From the NCBI GenBank assembly GCA_023819365.1, contig JAMWBP010000049.1:1-5856 (forward strand): a stretch of DNA of 5,856 nucleotides, written 5' to 3'. Origin of the DNA: Candidatus Omnitrophota bacterium. Its GTDB lineage: Bacteria; Ratteibacteria; UBA8468; B48-G9; JAFGKM01. The notes below the pieces were generated by a model. It was not told the origin of the DNA. It saw nothing but the letters and a program-made list of their open reading frames with translations, and searched no databases. Positions 1 through 5,779 of this stretch are shown here, in pieces (position 1 is the stretch's first letter; every line of letters starts with the position of its first letter). The translations under genes were made by a program, and so were the position numbers.

Positions 1-329
1 GGACCATAATAATAAAGACGGAAGACCTTCTTTTCTGCACACATACCCGACTCAATAAATGCCCGTACCACAGAAGCAGTTCCCTCAGGTCTGAGCGCTA
101 TATCTCTTCCTTTTCTGTCTTTAAATGCATAGATTTCTTTAGAGACAATATCTGACTCGCTTCCTATACTTCTTTCAAACAATGAACGGGATTCTACAAG
201 TGGGGTTCTTATTTCCTTATAGCCATAAAGTTTTACGGTCTCTGTGATGACTTTTTCAACAAACTGCCACTTTGAAATATCATCTGGCAGTATGTCATGC
301 ATCCCCCGTATTTTTATATATTTAGCCAT
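1..329 (-). CDS. hisS: Histidyl-tRNA synthetase, N-terminal part (runs off left edge)
   Basis: This class II aminoacyl-tRNA synthetase attaches histidine to tRNA-His in the cytoplasm. Only the first 109 complete codons are in the window, so its 3' end is missing because of the window edge. The N-terminus reads MAKYIKIRGMHDILPDD, the usual HisS opening, with RGMHDILPDD at residues 8-17. The motif 1 region EIRTPLVE follows from residue 39, then the LRPEGTA segment (79-85) that shapes the ATP/histidine pocket. The window ends inside motif 2 with FRLYYYG (103-109), which in the family continues into PMFR. The ATG at 329-327 is chosen because the conserved N-terminus starts there and no ATG, GTG or TTG lies in frame for at least the preceding 30 nt. 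Its own Shine-Dalgarno is weak. The better GGGAG (361-357) sits 27 nt upstream and suits a mini-ORF. The gene is divergent from rpsO. The identification is secure. Confidence 0.95.
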   Translation of the reverse strand, partial: MAKYIKIRGMHDILPDDISKWQFVEKVITETVKLYGYKEIRTPLVESRSLFERSIGSESDIVSKEIYAFKDRKGRDIALRPEGTASVVRAFIESGMCAEKKVFRLYYYG

Positions 330-345
330 ATATGTATTTATCCAT
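322..345 (-). other. Possible upstream mini-ORF (7 codons) overlapping the hisS start
   Basis: On the minus strand an ATG at 345-343 opens a seven-codon frame, MDKYIYG, ending at TAA 324-322. The stop lies just inside hisS, whose ATG is at 329-327 in another frame. The purine stretch GGGAG at 361-357 is 11 nt from this ATG but 27 nt from the hisS ATG, so it is better placed for the mini-ORF. If translated, ribosomes would terminate 3-7 nt past the hisS start and could re-initiate there. The peptide contains no histidine, so classical His attenuation is unlikely. The region is AT-rich and the frame may be chance. Confidence 0.25.
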
Positions 346-376
346 ATAAGTTTTTTCTCCCGCCTGCTTGCCTTAT

Positions 377-404
377 ATATTACCACAAAACGGGTTATTG
401 ACAA
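377..404 (-). promoter_or_regulatory. Candidate sigma-70-type promoter for hisS
   Basis: Reading the minus strand, TTGTCA (404-399, five of six to the -35 consensus) is followed after 16 nt by TAATAT (382-377), a fair -10. Transcription would start near 370 and give a leader of roughly 40 nt. An alternative -10, TATATA at 379-374, would give a 19-nt spacer. The -35 box shares five bases with the opposite-strand -35 box of the rpsO promoter. This is the weaker of the two divergent promoters and is inferred from motifs alone. Confidence 0.45.
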
Positions 405-427
405 AGACCTTTTGGAAGGTATATAAT
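398..427 (+). promoter_or_regulatory. Strong sigma-70-type promoter for rpsO-pnp
   Basis: A perfect -35 box TTGACA (398-403) and a perfect -10 box TATAAT (422-427) are separated by 18 nt. Transcription would start near 434 and leave a leader of about 29 nt before the rpsO ATG. Two full-consensus boxes at near-optimal spacing, correctly placed before a ribosomal protein gene, make this call firm for a sequence-only prediction. The short leader leaves little room for a folded regulatory RNA. Confidence 0.85.
407..420. promoter_or_regulatory. Small palindrome inside the rpsO promoter spacer, possible operator
   Basis: ACCTT (407-411) and AAGGT (416-420) form a perfect 5-bp inverted repeat around TTGG, lying between the -35 and -10 boxes of the rpsO promoter. 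A protein bound here would cover that promoter and the region just upstream of the hisS -35 box. No known operator is recognised and a short palindrome can arise by chance, so this is a tentative site. Confidence 0.2.
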
Positions 428-462
428 AGAAACATTAACAAGTAAAAAGGAGATGAGCAAAA

Positions 463-729
463 ATGTTGGAGACAGAGATAAAAAAAGAGATAGTAAAGGA
501 ATTTGGGAGACATCCAGGTGATACTGGTTCACCAGAAGTACAGATTGCTCTGCTTACAAAAAGAATAGATGCACTTAATGAGCATTTTAAAAAGTTTAAA
601 AAAGATACCAACTCCAGACGCGGCTTTTTAAAACTGATAGGCCAGAGGAGAAGACTTCTTAAATACCTCCAGATGGAAAATCCTTCCAAATACCTTGAGA
701 TTATTGAGAAATTAAATATCAGGAAGTGA
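463..729 (+). CDS. rpsO: 30S ribosomal protein S15
   Basis: S15 is a primary 16S rRNA-binding protein that folds the central domain of the 30S subunit and contributes to an inter-subunit bridge. The 88-residue length matches the family (about 89). The signature GDTGSPEVQIALLT occupies residues 19-32, followed by an SRRG segment (51-54) and GQRRRLLKYL (60-69). The three residues known to contact rRNA, His41, Asp48 and Ser51, are all present. The usual HH pair before Ser51 is TN here (49-50), a mild departure. AAGGAG at 447-452 lies 10 nt before the ATG and supports this start. The gene is first in a unit with pnp, which begins 7 nt after its stop, and is driven by the consensus promoter just upstream. 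In other bacteria S15 represses its own translation through leader structure; I see no obvious such fold in this short leader. Confidence 0.97.
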   Translation: MLETEIKKEIVKEFGRHPGDTGSPEVQIALLTKRIDALNEHFKKFKKDTNSRRGFLKLIGQRRRLLKYLQMENPSKYLEIIEKLNIRK

Positions 730-736
730 ATATATA

Positions 737-2803
737 ATGGGTAAAAAGATAGAGATTTCTTTTGGAGATGGTATATTATCTCTTGAGAGTAACTTTGTTG
801 CCAGGCAGAGTGATGGTTCGGTATGGGCACGCGTGGGTGATACAGTGGTTCTTGCTACTGTGGTAAGTTCAAAGCAACCCCGTGAAGACATAGATTTTTT
901 CCCACTTATTTGTGATTACAGGGAATATATATCTTCCATTGGCAAGATTCCCGGTGGCTTTTTTAAAAGAGAAGGAAAACCAACAGAAAGGGAGATACTG
1001 GTAAGTCGTTTAATAGACAGATCTATAAGACCACTTTTCCCGGATGGATATAGAAAAGAGGTCCAGGTGATTGTCAGTGTTGTCTCCGCTGATATGGAAA
1101 ACAATCCAGATGTTCCTGCTGTGGTAGCAGTATCCTCTGCTATTGCTGCTTCAAAAATACCTTTCTTTGGTCCTATCGGTGCGGTAAGGATAGGGTTGAT
1201 AGGTGATAAGTATGTTGTTAATCCTACAAATTCTCAAGTGAAAGATAGTTCAATAAATATGATTATATCTGGGACAGAAGATTCAATTTTAATGGTTGAA
1301 GGAGATGCGAAGGAATGTTCAGAAGAGCAATTTTTAGAAGCAGTAAGGGTGGGGCATCAGGAGATAAAGAGAATAGTAGAAAGGCAGAAGGAATTTATTA
1401 TGGAAAAAGAAGTATGGGAAGAAGAAAAGTATGATGAAGAGATAAAGGAAAAAGCATATAACTTTATTTCAGAAAGAATAGAAAAGGCGTATGAATTTCC
1501 TGAAAAGAAGGCAAGGATAGAGTTTTATGAAACAATAGAACAAGAATTCCTTCTTTCTTTTCCTGATGAGAAAAAAGAAGAGGCAAAGAAAGTATTTGAA
1601 AAGACACTTGAATCTAATATAAGAAGATTAATAGTCAGTACAGGTAGACGGCTTGATGGAAGAAGCCCTTCTGAGATAAGACAATTAGAATGCATAGTTG
1701 GACTTCTGCCAAGGACACATGGTTCTGCTCTTTTTACAAGAGGACAGACACAGTGTCTTGCTTCCGTAACGCTCGGTACAAGTAGAGATGAGCAGATAGT
1801 AGAAGGTCTTCACGAGGAAATGACCAAGAGATTTATGGTCCATTATAACTTCCCACCTTTTTCAGTAGGAGAAGTTTCTCCTTTAAGAGGTGCTTCGCGT
1901 CGGGAGATAGGTCATGGTGCACTTGCAGCAAGGGCATTAGAGGTACTTATTCCATCAGAGGAAGAGTTTTCTTATACTATAAGGATTGTTGCTGAGATTC
2001 TTGAATCCAATGGTTCTTCTTCTATGGCAACTGTTTGTGCAGGTAGTTTGGCTTTGATGGATGCCGGTGTGCCTGTTAAAAAACATGTTGCAGGTGTATC
2101 TGTAGGAATGATAAAAGAAGGGGATAAATATATTCTTCTTACAGACATAGCAGGTGAGGAGGACCATTACGGCAATCTTGATTTTAAAATTGCAGGTACA
2201 GAAGATGGTATTACGGGTTTTCAGATGGATGTAAAAGAATCCGGGTTAACTCTTGAAGTTATGGAAAAAGCATTATATCAATCAAAAGAGGCAAGAAAAG
2301 AGATTTTGAAGAAGATGTATGATACCATTAGTTTTCCTCGTGAGACCTTATCCAGATATGCTCCGAGGATAATCTCATTGAAAATTAAGACAGACAAGAT
2401 AGGACTGGTAATCGGTCCCGGTGGTAAGACAATAAAAAAGATAATAGAAGATACAGGAACAGAGATAGATATCTCTGATGATGGAACTGTAAAGATATAC
2501 TCTCCTAATAGCCAGGCATGTGAGGAAGCCGCAGATATGATAAGGGCACTTACAGAAGAACCCGAACCTGGCAAAATATATGAAGGTAAGGTGGTAAAGA
2601 TAATGAGTTTTGGTGCTTTTGTACAGTTTTTGCCTGGCAAAGAGGGGTTGGTTCATATTTCAGAACTTGCACCTTACCGTGTTAACAGAGTTGAAGATGT
2701 AATAAAAGAAGGTGATACAATCCCTGTGAAATTTCTTGGTTTTGACGAACAAGGTAGAGCAAAATTGAGCAGAAAACAGGCAATACTTAAATCTCAAAAA
2801 TGA
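737..2803 (+). CDS. pnp: Polyribonucleotide nucleotidyltransferase (PNPase)
   Basis: PNPase is a cytoplasmic homotrimeric 3'-to-5' exoribonuclease that uses phosphate to release nucleoside diphosphates, and can run in reverse to add tails. All domains are present in 688 residues: the first RNase PH domain (about 1-215, with FFKREGKPTEREILVSRLI from 75), a helical linker (about 235-295), the catalytic second RNase PH domain (about 300-540), a KH domain (about 545-605, GxxG loop at 560-563, GPGG) and an S1 domain (about 612-682, ending AKLSRK). Asp476, Asp482 and Lys484 match the E. coli catalytic Asp486, Asp492 and Lys494, and SNGSSSMA (424-431) is also conserved. There is no long C-terminal tail, unlike enzymes that dock on RNase E. 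AGGAAG at 721-726, inside the end of rpsO, is 10 nt before the ATG. Tandem stops TGA-TAG close the gene and a hairpin-rich repeat starts there. No frameshift is seen. Confidence 0.98.
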   Translation: MGKKIEISFGDGILSLESNFVARQSDGSVWARVGDTVVLATVVSSKQPREDIDFFPLICDYREYISSIGKIPGGFFKREGKPTEREILVSRLIDRSIRPLFPDGYRKEVQVIVSVVSADMENNPDVPAVVAVSSAIAASKIPFFGPIGAVRIGLIGDKYVVNPTNSQVKDSSINMIISGTEDSILMVEGDAKECSEEQFLEAVRVGHQEIKRIVERQKEFIMEKEVWEEEKYDEEIKEKAYNFISERIEKAYEFPEKKARIEFYETIEQEFLLSFPDEKKEEAKKVFEKTLESNIRRLIVSTGRRLDGRSPSEIRQLECIVGLLPRTHGSALFTRGQTQCLASVTLGTSRDEQIVEGLHEEMTKRFMVHYNFPPFSVGEVSPLRGASRREIGHGALAARALEVLIPSEEEFSYTIRIVAEILESNGSSSMATVCAGSLALMDAGVPVKKHVAGVSVGMIKEGDKYILLTDIAGEEDHYGNLDFKIAGTEDGITGFQMDVKESGLTLEVMEKALYQSKEARKEILKKMYDTISFPRETLSRYAPRIISLKIKTDKIGLVIGPGGKTIKKIIEDTGTEIDISDDGTVKIYSPNSQACEEAADMIRALTEEPEPGKIYEGKVVKIMSFGAFVQFLPGKEGLVHISELAPYRVNRVEDVIKEGDTIPVKFLGFDEQGRAKLSRKQAILKSQK

Positions 2804-2892
2804 TAGTGGTAAATGTAGCGGTGCGATTCATCGCACTATTCGTGCCATAAATGGCACCGCTACAAAATAGTGGCATAAATGCCACCGCTACA
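2803..2892. repeat. Palindromic repeat cluster after pnp, able to form a three-way junction
   Basis: GTAGCG (2815-2820) pairs with CGCTAC (2858-2863). Between them sit two perfect 16-nt hairpins with 7-bp stems and 2-nt loops: 2821-2836 (GTGCGAT/ATCGCAC) and 2842-2857 (GTGCCAT/ATGGCAC), joined by TATTC. A third 16-nt hairpin follows at 2870-2885 (GTGGCAT/ATGCCAC) with another CGCTAC at 2886-2891, giving a 28-nt tandem unit. A degenerate copy of the unit's left part, ATAGTGGTAAATG, lies at 2803-2815 and overlaps the last base of the pnp stop. No T-run follows, so it is not a standard intrinsic terminator, though it could shield the 3' end of the pnp message. It looks like a REP- or MITE-type dispersed repeat; genome copy number cannot be judged here. 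Confidence 0.75.
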
Positions 2893-2954
2893 GATTTGGC
2901 GGGCAGGTTTATCAGGCAATGTGGTGCAATTCTTAATCTAAGTTTTTAGCAGTA

Positions 2955-2960
2955 TAGAAT
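2955..2960 (+). promoter_or_regulatory. Weak candidate -10 box before the isomerase gene
   Basis: TAGAAT matches five of six positions of the -10 consensus and lies 22 nt before the downstream ATG. No convincing -35 box is found at 16-18 nt upstream (CTTAAT at 2932-2937 is poor). A promoter is expected somewhere in 2893-2960 if the gene is not read through from pnp, but the motif support is thin. Confidence 0.25.
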
Positions 2961-2982
2961 ATGTGATACGAGGAGGATAAAA

Positions 2983-4701
2983 ATGAAACCGGTGAGATTG
3001 GAATTTATGAAAGAAATAAAACCTGGTGAATGTGTAATAGGCGTTTTTGCTCCATCAGATCCAAGAATAGATAAAACATCAAAAGAAAGAGTTGTAAATA
3101 TTGTGAGGATGACAGCAGAGGTTCTATCCGGTAAGATAAAATATCCTGATCACACACCTGTGAAAGTTGTCTATAGTGATATCCTTATAGAAGGGGAGAG
3201 ACAGGCAGATATTGTTGCTGCCCAATTTAAGGAAGCAAAGGTAAATATTCTTGTGGGTGTTCCTGATACCTGGGCTTTTCCCCAACTGACACTTATATCT
3301 TTTATTCAGCAATTCCCATCAGATACACCGGTGAACCTTACTTGCGGAAATAGTGGTCCCAAACCAGGTGTTGTATATACACATGCCTGTAGTGGTGCTG
3401 TCTCTCAGTATGGAAAACTCATCCATATAAATATAGGTACCTGGCCTGATACAGGACAGAACCCGGTGATGACAGAAAGCACAGCTGAGTCACTTGTTGA
3501 TTGGTGTTATGGAGCACTAACTTTTAAGGCACTTCAGGGTAGACGTGTTGTCATATTTGGTCATGACTCAATGGGGATGGAGACAGCGCTTGCCCATATT
3601 ATTCCAACCCGTAATATATTTGGAATAGAGATAACACGGCTTGATATGAAACTTCTTTCAGATATGTTACAGAAGAAGGCATATAACAAAAGTGAACTGA
3701 AAGAATTAAGAAACTGGTTTGACAAACTATGCAAGGGAAGAATAGAGATAAGAAATGAAGAAGATAGTGAAAGATTTAATGTGTCCCTTGCGATGTATCT
3801 TATAGTAAGGGACATTATGAAAGAACTTAATGCTGTTGGTGGCGGTTTTATGAGTCAATTAGAATGGGGTTCCGATTTAAGAGGTATTCCTCTTCCAGTG
3901 GCAGATGTTATGGAGTCCCTTTTTAATTCTACTTTTGACCACAATGGAAAGAAATCTCCTATCCCTTATGCTACAGAAGCAGATGTTCAGGGATTATTGA
4001 CAATGCTCTTTTTCACATATCTTACAGGTGGTAATCCTCCTCTGTTTATGGATTTTCGTAAGGTATGGGAACCCTGGGAGATAAGACAACTTGCTGAAAA
4101 AATAGGTGTTAGATTGATGGGAGATACTATATGGGAGAAAAAGGGTTTCGTTGATGGAGATAATTCTGGGAGTGCTTCTTTTGACTGGGCGGCGAAGCCC
4201 AATGCATCTATAGAAGAAATTATGTCAAGAGTTTCTTTCCCCCTTGCAGATGAAGGTTATTTCCCCGGTCTTGGTAATTCTGTAACATTTGTGTCTCCTG
4301 CTGGTATTAATGGTATAGCAGGTAGATTGGCTTATAGTAGCATTACAGGATTATTTTCTCTTATATGGGACCAAGCAGAAACAGTAGAACTCCCTTCCAA
4401 ACTTTCTGATGCTGTATGTAAAACATCCACATCTACCTGGCCACATACTTTTGTTGTTCCTATGTATGCTACAATGTTAGAGTATAAACAGTTTGCTCCT
4501 GCCAATCATTTCCATATGATATGGGACCTTAAGCCAGCACGACTGGAATACTGGATGGACCTTGCCAATGTTCTTTCTGTTACTCCCTGGCAGGCACGGC
4601 CATCCTTTATAGAGGGGGTTGATAGACCGTTACCGCTGTTGTATCTTATAAATGGTGGAGAAACACAGACAAAACTCAAACTTGCTTCAAGGTATAAATA
4701 A
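2983..4701 (+). CDS. L-fucose isomerase family protein (substrate uncertain)
   Basis: Members of this family are cytoplasmic, metal-dependent aldose-ketose isomerases; the type enzyme converts L-fucose to L-fuculose and also acts on D-arabinose. The length, 572 residues, is close to E. coli FucI (591). Recognisable stretches in order are SMGME (196-200), LFNSTFDHNG (313-322), YATEADVQG (329-337), FMDFRKVW (355-362), NSGSASFDW (394-402), TSTWPHTF (483-490) and APANHFHMIWD (506-515). Glu332, Asp357 and His509 align with the E. coli metal/catalytic residues Glu337, Asp361 and His528, so the protein is probably active. Overall likeness to E. coli FucI is modest, with unrelated-looking stretches at the N-terminus and in 410-450. 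No fuculose kinase, aldolase or sugar transporter is adjacent, so the true substrate stays open. AGGAGG at 2971-2976, 6 nt before the ATG, is a near-ideal ribosome binding site and fixes the start. Confidence 0.82.
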   Translation: MKPVRLEFMKEIKPGECVIGVFAPSDPRIDKTSKERVVNIVRMTAEVLSGKIKYPDHTPVKVVYSDILIEGERQADIVAAQFKEAKVNILVGVPDTWAFPQLTLISFIQQFPSDTPVNLTCGNSGPKPGVVYTHACSGAVSQYGKLIHINIGTWPDTGQNPVMTESTAESLVDWCYGALTFKALQGRRVVIFGHDSMGMETALAHIIPTRNIFGIEITRLDMKLLSDMLQKKAYNKSELKELRNWFDKLCKGRIEIRNEEDSERFNVSLAMYLIVRDIMKELNAVGGGFMSQLEWGSDLRGIPLPVADVMESLFNSTFDHNGKKSPIPYATEADVQGLLTMLFFTYLTGGNPPLFMDFRKVWEPWEIRQLAEKIGVRLMGDTIWEKKGFVDGDNSGSASFDWAAKPNASIEEIMSRVSFPLADEGYFPGLGNSVTFVSPAGINGIAGRLAYSSITGLFSLIWDQAETVELPSKLSDAVCKTSTSTWPHTFVVPMYATMLEYKQFAPANHFHMIWDLKPARLEYWMDLANVLSVTPWQARPSFIEGVDRPLPLLYLINGGETQTKLKLASRYK

Positions 4702-4777
4702 AAAGTCAAAAGTTAAAAGTCAAAGGTCAAAAGTTCAAAGAAAAAGTCAGAATAAAAAGTCAGAAGTCAAAAGTTAA
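4701..4777. repeat. Heptad simple-repeat array, left side (AAAAGTC/AAAAGTT)
   Basis: Starting at the last base of the isomerase stop codon, five heptads run in perfect register to 4735: AAAAGTC, AAAAGTT, AAAAGTC, AAAGGTC and AAAAGTT. More degenerate versions continue to about 4777. The array is A-rich on this strand, lies wholly between convergent genes and carries no start codon with a ribosome binding site. Heptanucleotide arrays of this sort are known in several bacterial groups, but their function is unclear. Confidence 0.75.
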
Positions 4778-4781
4778 ACCG

Positions 4782-5008
4782 TAACTTCCCACAAATTTAC
4801 GGAATATGGTAGCGATATTAGACAGAAGTGCTTGGAAAATAAGGGGTTTTTTCCTTTTTAAAATCCAAAAATTTCATATTACTTGTTAAGTAATATGTTT
4901 AGAAAAAGGAAATAAAAGATAAGATTTTTTCTTTTCCATTATAAACGAAGTTTTCCACCATGCAAAAGTTTCTTTTTTTCTCATATTACTTAACAAAATG
5001 GGAAGTTA
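4782..5008. mobile_element. MITE-like element with TA-flanked terminal inverted repeats
   Basis: TAACTTCCCA at 4782-4791 is the exact inverse of TGGGAAGTTA at 4999-5008. The match resumes inward, so 20 of the outer 27 positions agree, including AATATG (4803-4808) against CATATT (4982-4987). Both ends carry TA, as expected if TA is a duplicated target, the habit of IS630/Tc1-mariner elements and their non-autonomous derivatives. No ORF inside is long enough for a transposase. In the middle, CATATTACTT (4875-4884) and AAGTAATATG (4888-4897) form a perfect 10-bp stem around GTT and repeat the subterminal motif; CATATTACTTAACA recurs at 4982-4995. TTTCCTTTTT (4850-4859) and AAAAAGGAAA (4903-4912) can lengthen that stem. 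The element sits in AT-rich simple repeats, so a chance inverted repeat cannot be excluded. Confidence 0.45.
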
Positions 5009-5014
5009 GGGGTT

Positions 5015-5075
5015 AAAAGTCAAAAGTTTTATGTGAGTTTGTAGGTTTGACTTTTGAATTTTGCCTTTTGACTTT
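5015..5075. repeat. Heptad simple-repeat arrays, right side, in inverted orientation
   Basis: AAAAGTC and AAAAGTT occur at 5015-5028 in the same orientation as the left array. From 5046 to 5075 the motif appears inverted (TTTGACTTTTGAATTTTG then CCTTTTGACTTT), about four heptads in register. AAAAGTCAAAAG at 5015-5026 can pair with CTTTTGACTTTC at 5065-5076 (11 of 12), a long-looped hairpin between two convergent genes. It could help end transcription in both directions, but its A/T-only character makes that weak. Nothing else is recognised between 5076 and the cmk stop. Confidence 0.6.
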
Positions 5076-5104
5076 CTCTTGCAATGAACAATGTGGGACA
5101 GGGG

Positions 5105-5779
5105 TTACTGAGGATTTAGATTTTTACATAGAAAAATAATTTTTTCAACAACCTGTGGGATAGACATACCTGTTGTGTCAATATAAAAAGCATCCGGATG
5201 TCTTACCAGTGGAGATATACTTCTCTTTCTATCCCTTTCATCTCTTTCTATTATCTCTTTTTCTATGATATTTAAATCCCCTTCCAATCCCATCTCTTTT
5301 AACTGGAGGTATCTCCTCTTTGCCCTCTCTTTTACACTGGCATCAAGGAAAATTTTCAGTTGTGCATCAGGAAAAACTTTACTTCCAATATCTCTGCCTT
5401 CCATCACAATATTATATCTTCCTCTGAAGGACCTCTGCATCTTCCACAATATCTTTCTTATTTGCAGAATAGATGCAATAAATTGTGTTCCTTTACTTAC
5501 CTCTTCTGTCCTGATTTCTTCGCTTACATCCTTACCATCTAAAAATACTTTGTAGTCCACTCCGTTATCCTGCAGTTCTATTTTTGTATTTTTTGCCATA
5601 TTAATTAGTTTCTCTTCCTCGGAAAAAGGGATTTTCTCGTTGAGAGCTTTCAATGTAAGCGCGCGGTACATTGCACCAGTATCTACATATAAAAATCCGA
5701 GTTTTTTAGCAACAAGTTTTGCCACAGTGCTTTTCCCCGCACCTGCAGGTCCATCTATTGCTATTACAAATTTTTTCAT
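5105..5779 (-). CDS. cmk: Cytidylate kinase
   Basis: Cmk transfers phosphate from ATP to CMP or dCMP in the cytoplasm, returning the CMP released by RNA and lipid turnover to the CTP and dCTP pools. The 224-residue length is typical. The P-loop GPAGAGKST is at residues 10-18, followed by DTGAMYRALT (33-42), the CMP-binding region DVSEEIRTEEVS (84-95), EGRDIGSKVFPDA (127-138), the arginine-rich RAKRR (152-156) and the lid-side ERDERDRKRSISPL (178-191) ahead of HPDAFYIDTTGMS (194-206). All key residues look intact. The ATG at 5779-5777 overlaps the TAA of the upstream frr-like frame by one base (TAATG). There is no strong ribosome binding site, so translation probably depends on coupling with the upstream gene. 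It converges on the isomerase gene and ends at the repeat-filled gap. Confidence 0.97.
   Translation of the reverse strand: MKKFVIAIDGPAGAGKSTVAKLVAKKLGFLYVDTGAMYRALTLKALNEKIPFSEEEKLINMAKNTKIELQDNGVDYKVFLDGKDVSEEIRTEEVSKGTQFIASILQIRKILWKMQRSFRGRYNIVMEGRDIGSKVFPDAQLKIFLDASVKERAKRRYLQLKEMGLEGDLNIIEKEIIERDERDRKRSISPLVRHPDAFYIDTTGMSIPQVVEKIIFLCKNLNPQ

Noticed and set aside
244..426. 60-codon plus-strand frame opposite hisS and across the promoters
   Set aside because: It is antisense to the hisS N-terminus and runs through both promoter boxes; no ribosome site or recognisable product.
435..830. 131-codon minus-strand frame opposite rpsO and the pnp start
   Set aside because: It lies antisense to two confidently identified genes, has no ribosome site of note, and its product is low-complexity hydrophobic sequence typical of a shadow frame.
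2278..2640. 120-codon minus-strand frame opposite the PNPase KH/S1 region
   Set aside because: It is fully antisense to conserved pnp domains, and its composition (Ile/Ser/Pro rich) is what the opposite strand of that coding sequence gives.
2803..2892. Intrinsic terminator for rpsO-pnp
   Set aside because: The hairpins are strong but no run of T follows any of them (the next bases are AAAATA or GATTTGG), so a standard rho-independent terminator is not supported.
2803..2892. CRISPR-like direct repeats (28-nt period)
   Set aside because: The 28-nt units are adjacent with no spacers and only two full copies, so a palindromic interspersed repeat explains them better.
4800..4860. tRNA or other structured RNA gene
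   Set aside because: No acceptor-stem pairing, TPsiC-like GTTCGA segment or CCA-adjacent stem could be found; the segment is AT-rich and fits within the inverted-repeat element.
4701..5075. CRISPR array
   Set aside because: Repeat units are only 7 nt, with no unique spacers of regular length and no cas genes; this is simple-sequence repetition plus a palindromic element.
5265..5555. Plus-strand frames (96 and 60 codons) inside cmk
   Set aside because: They are antisense to a complete, well-conserved cytidylate kinase and show no independent signals.
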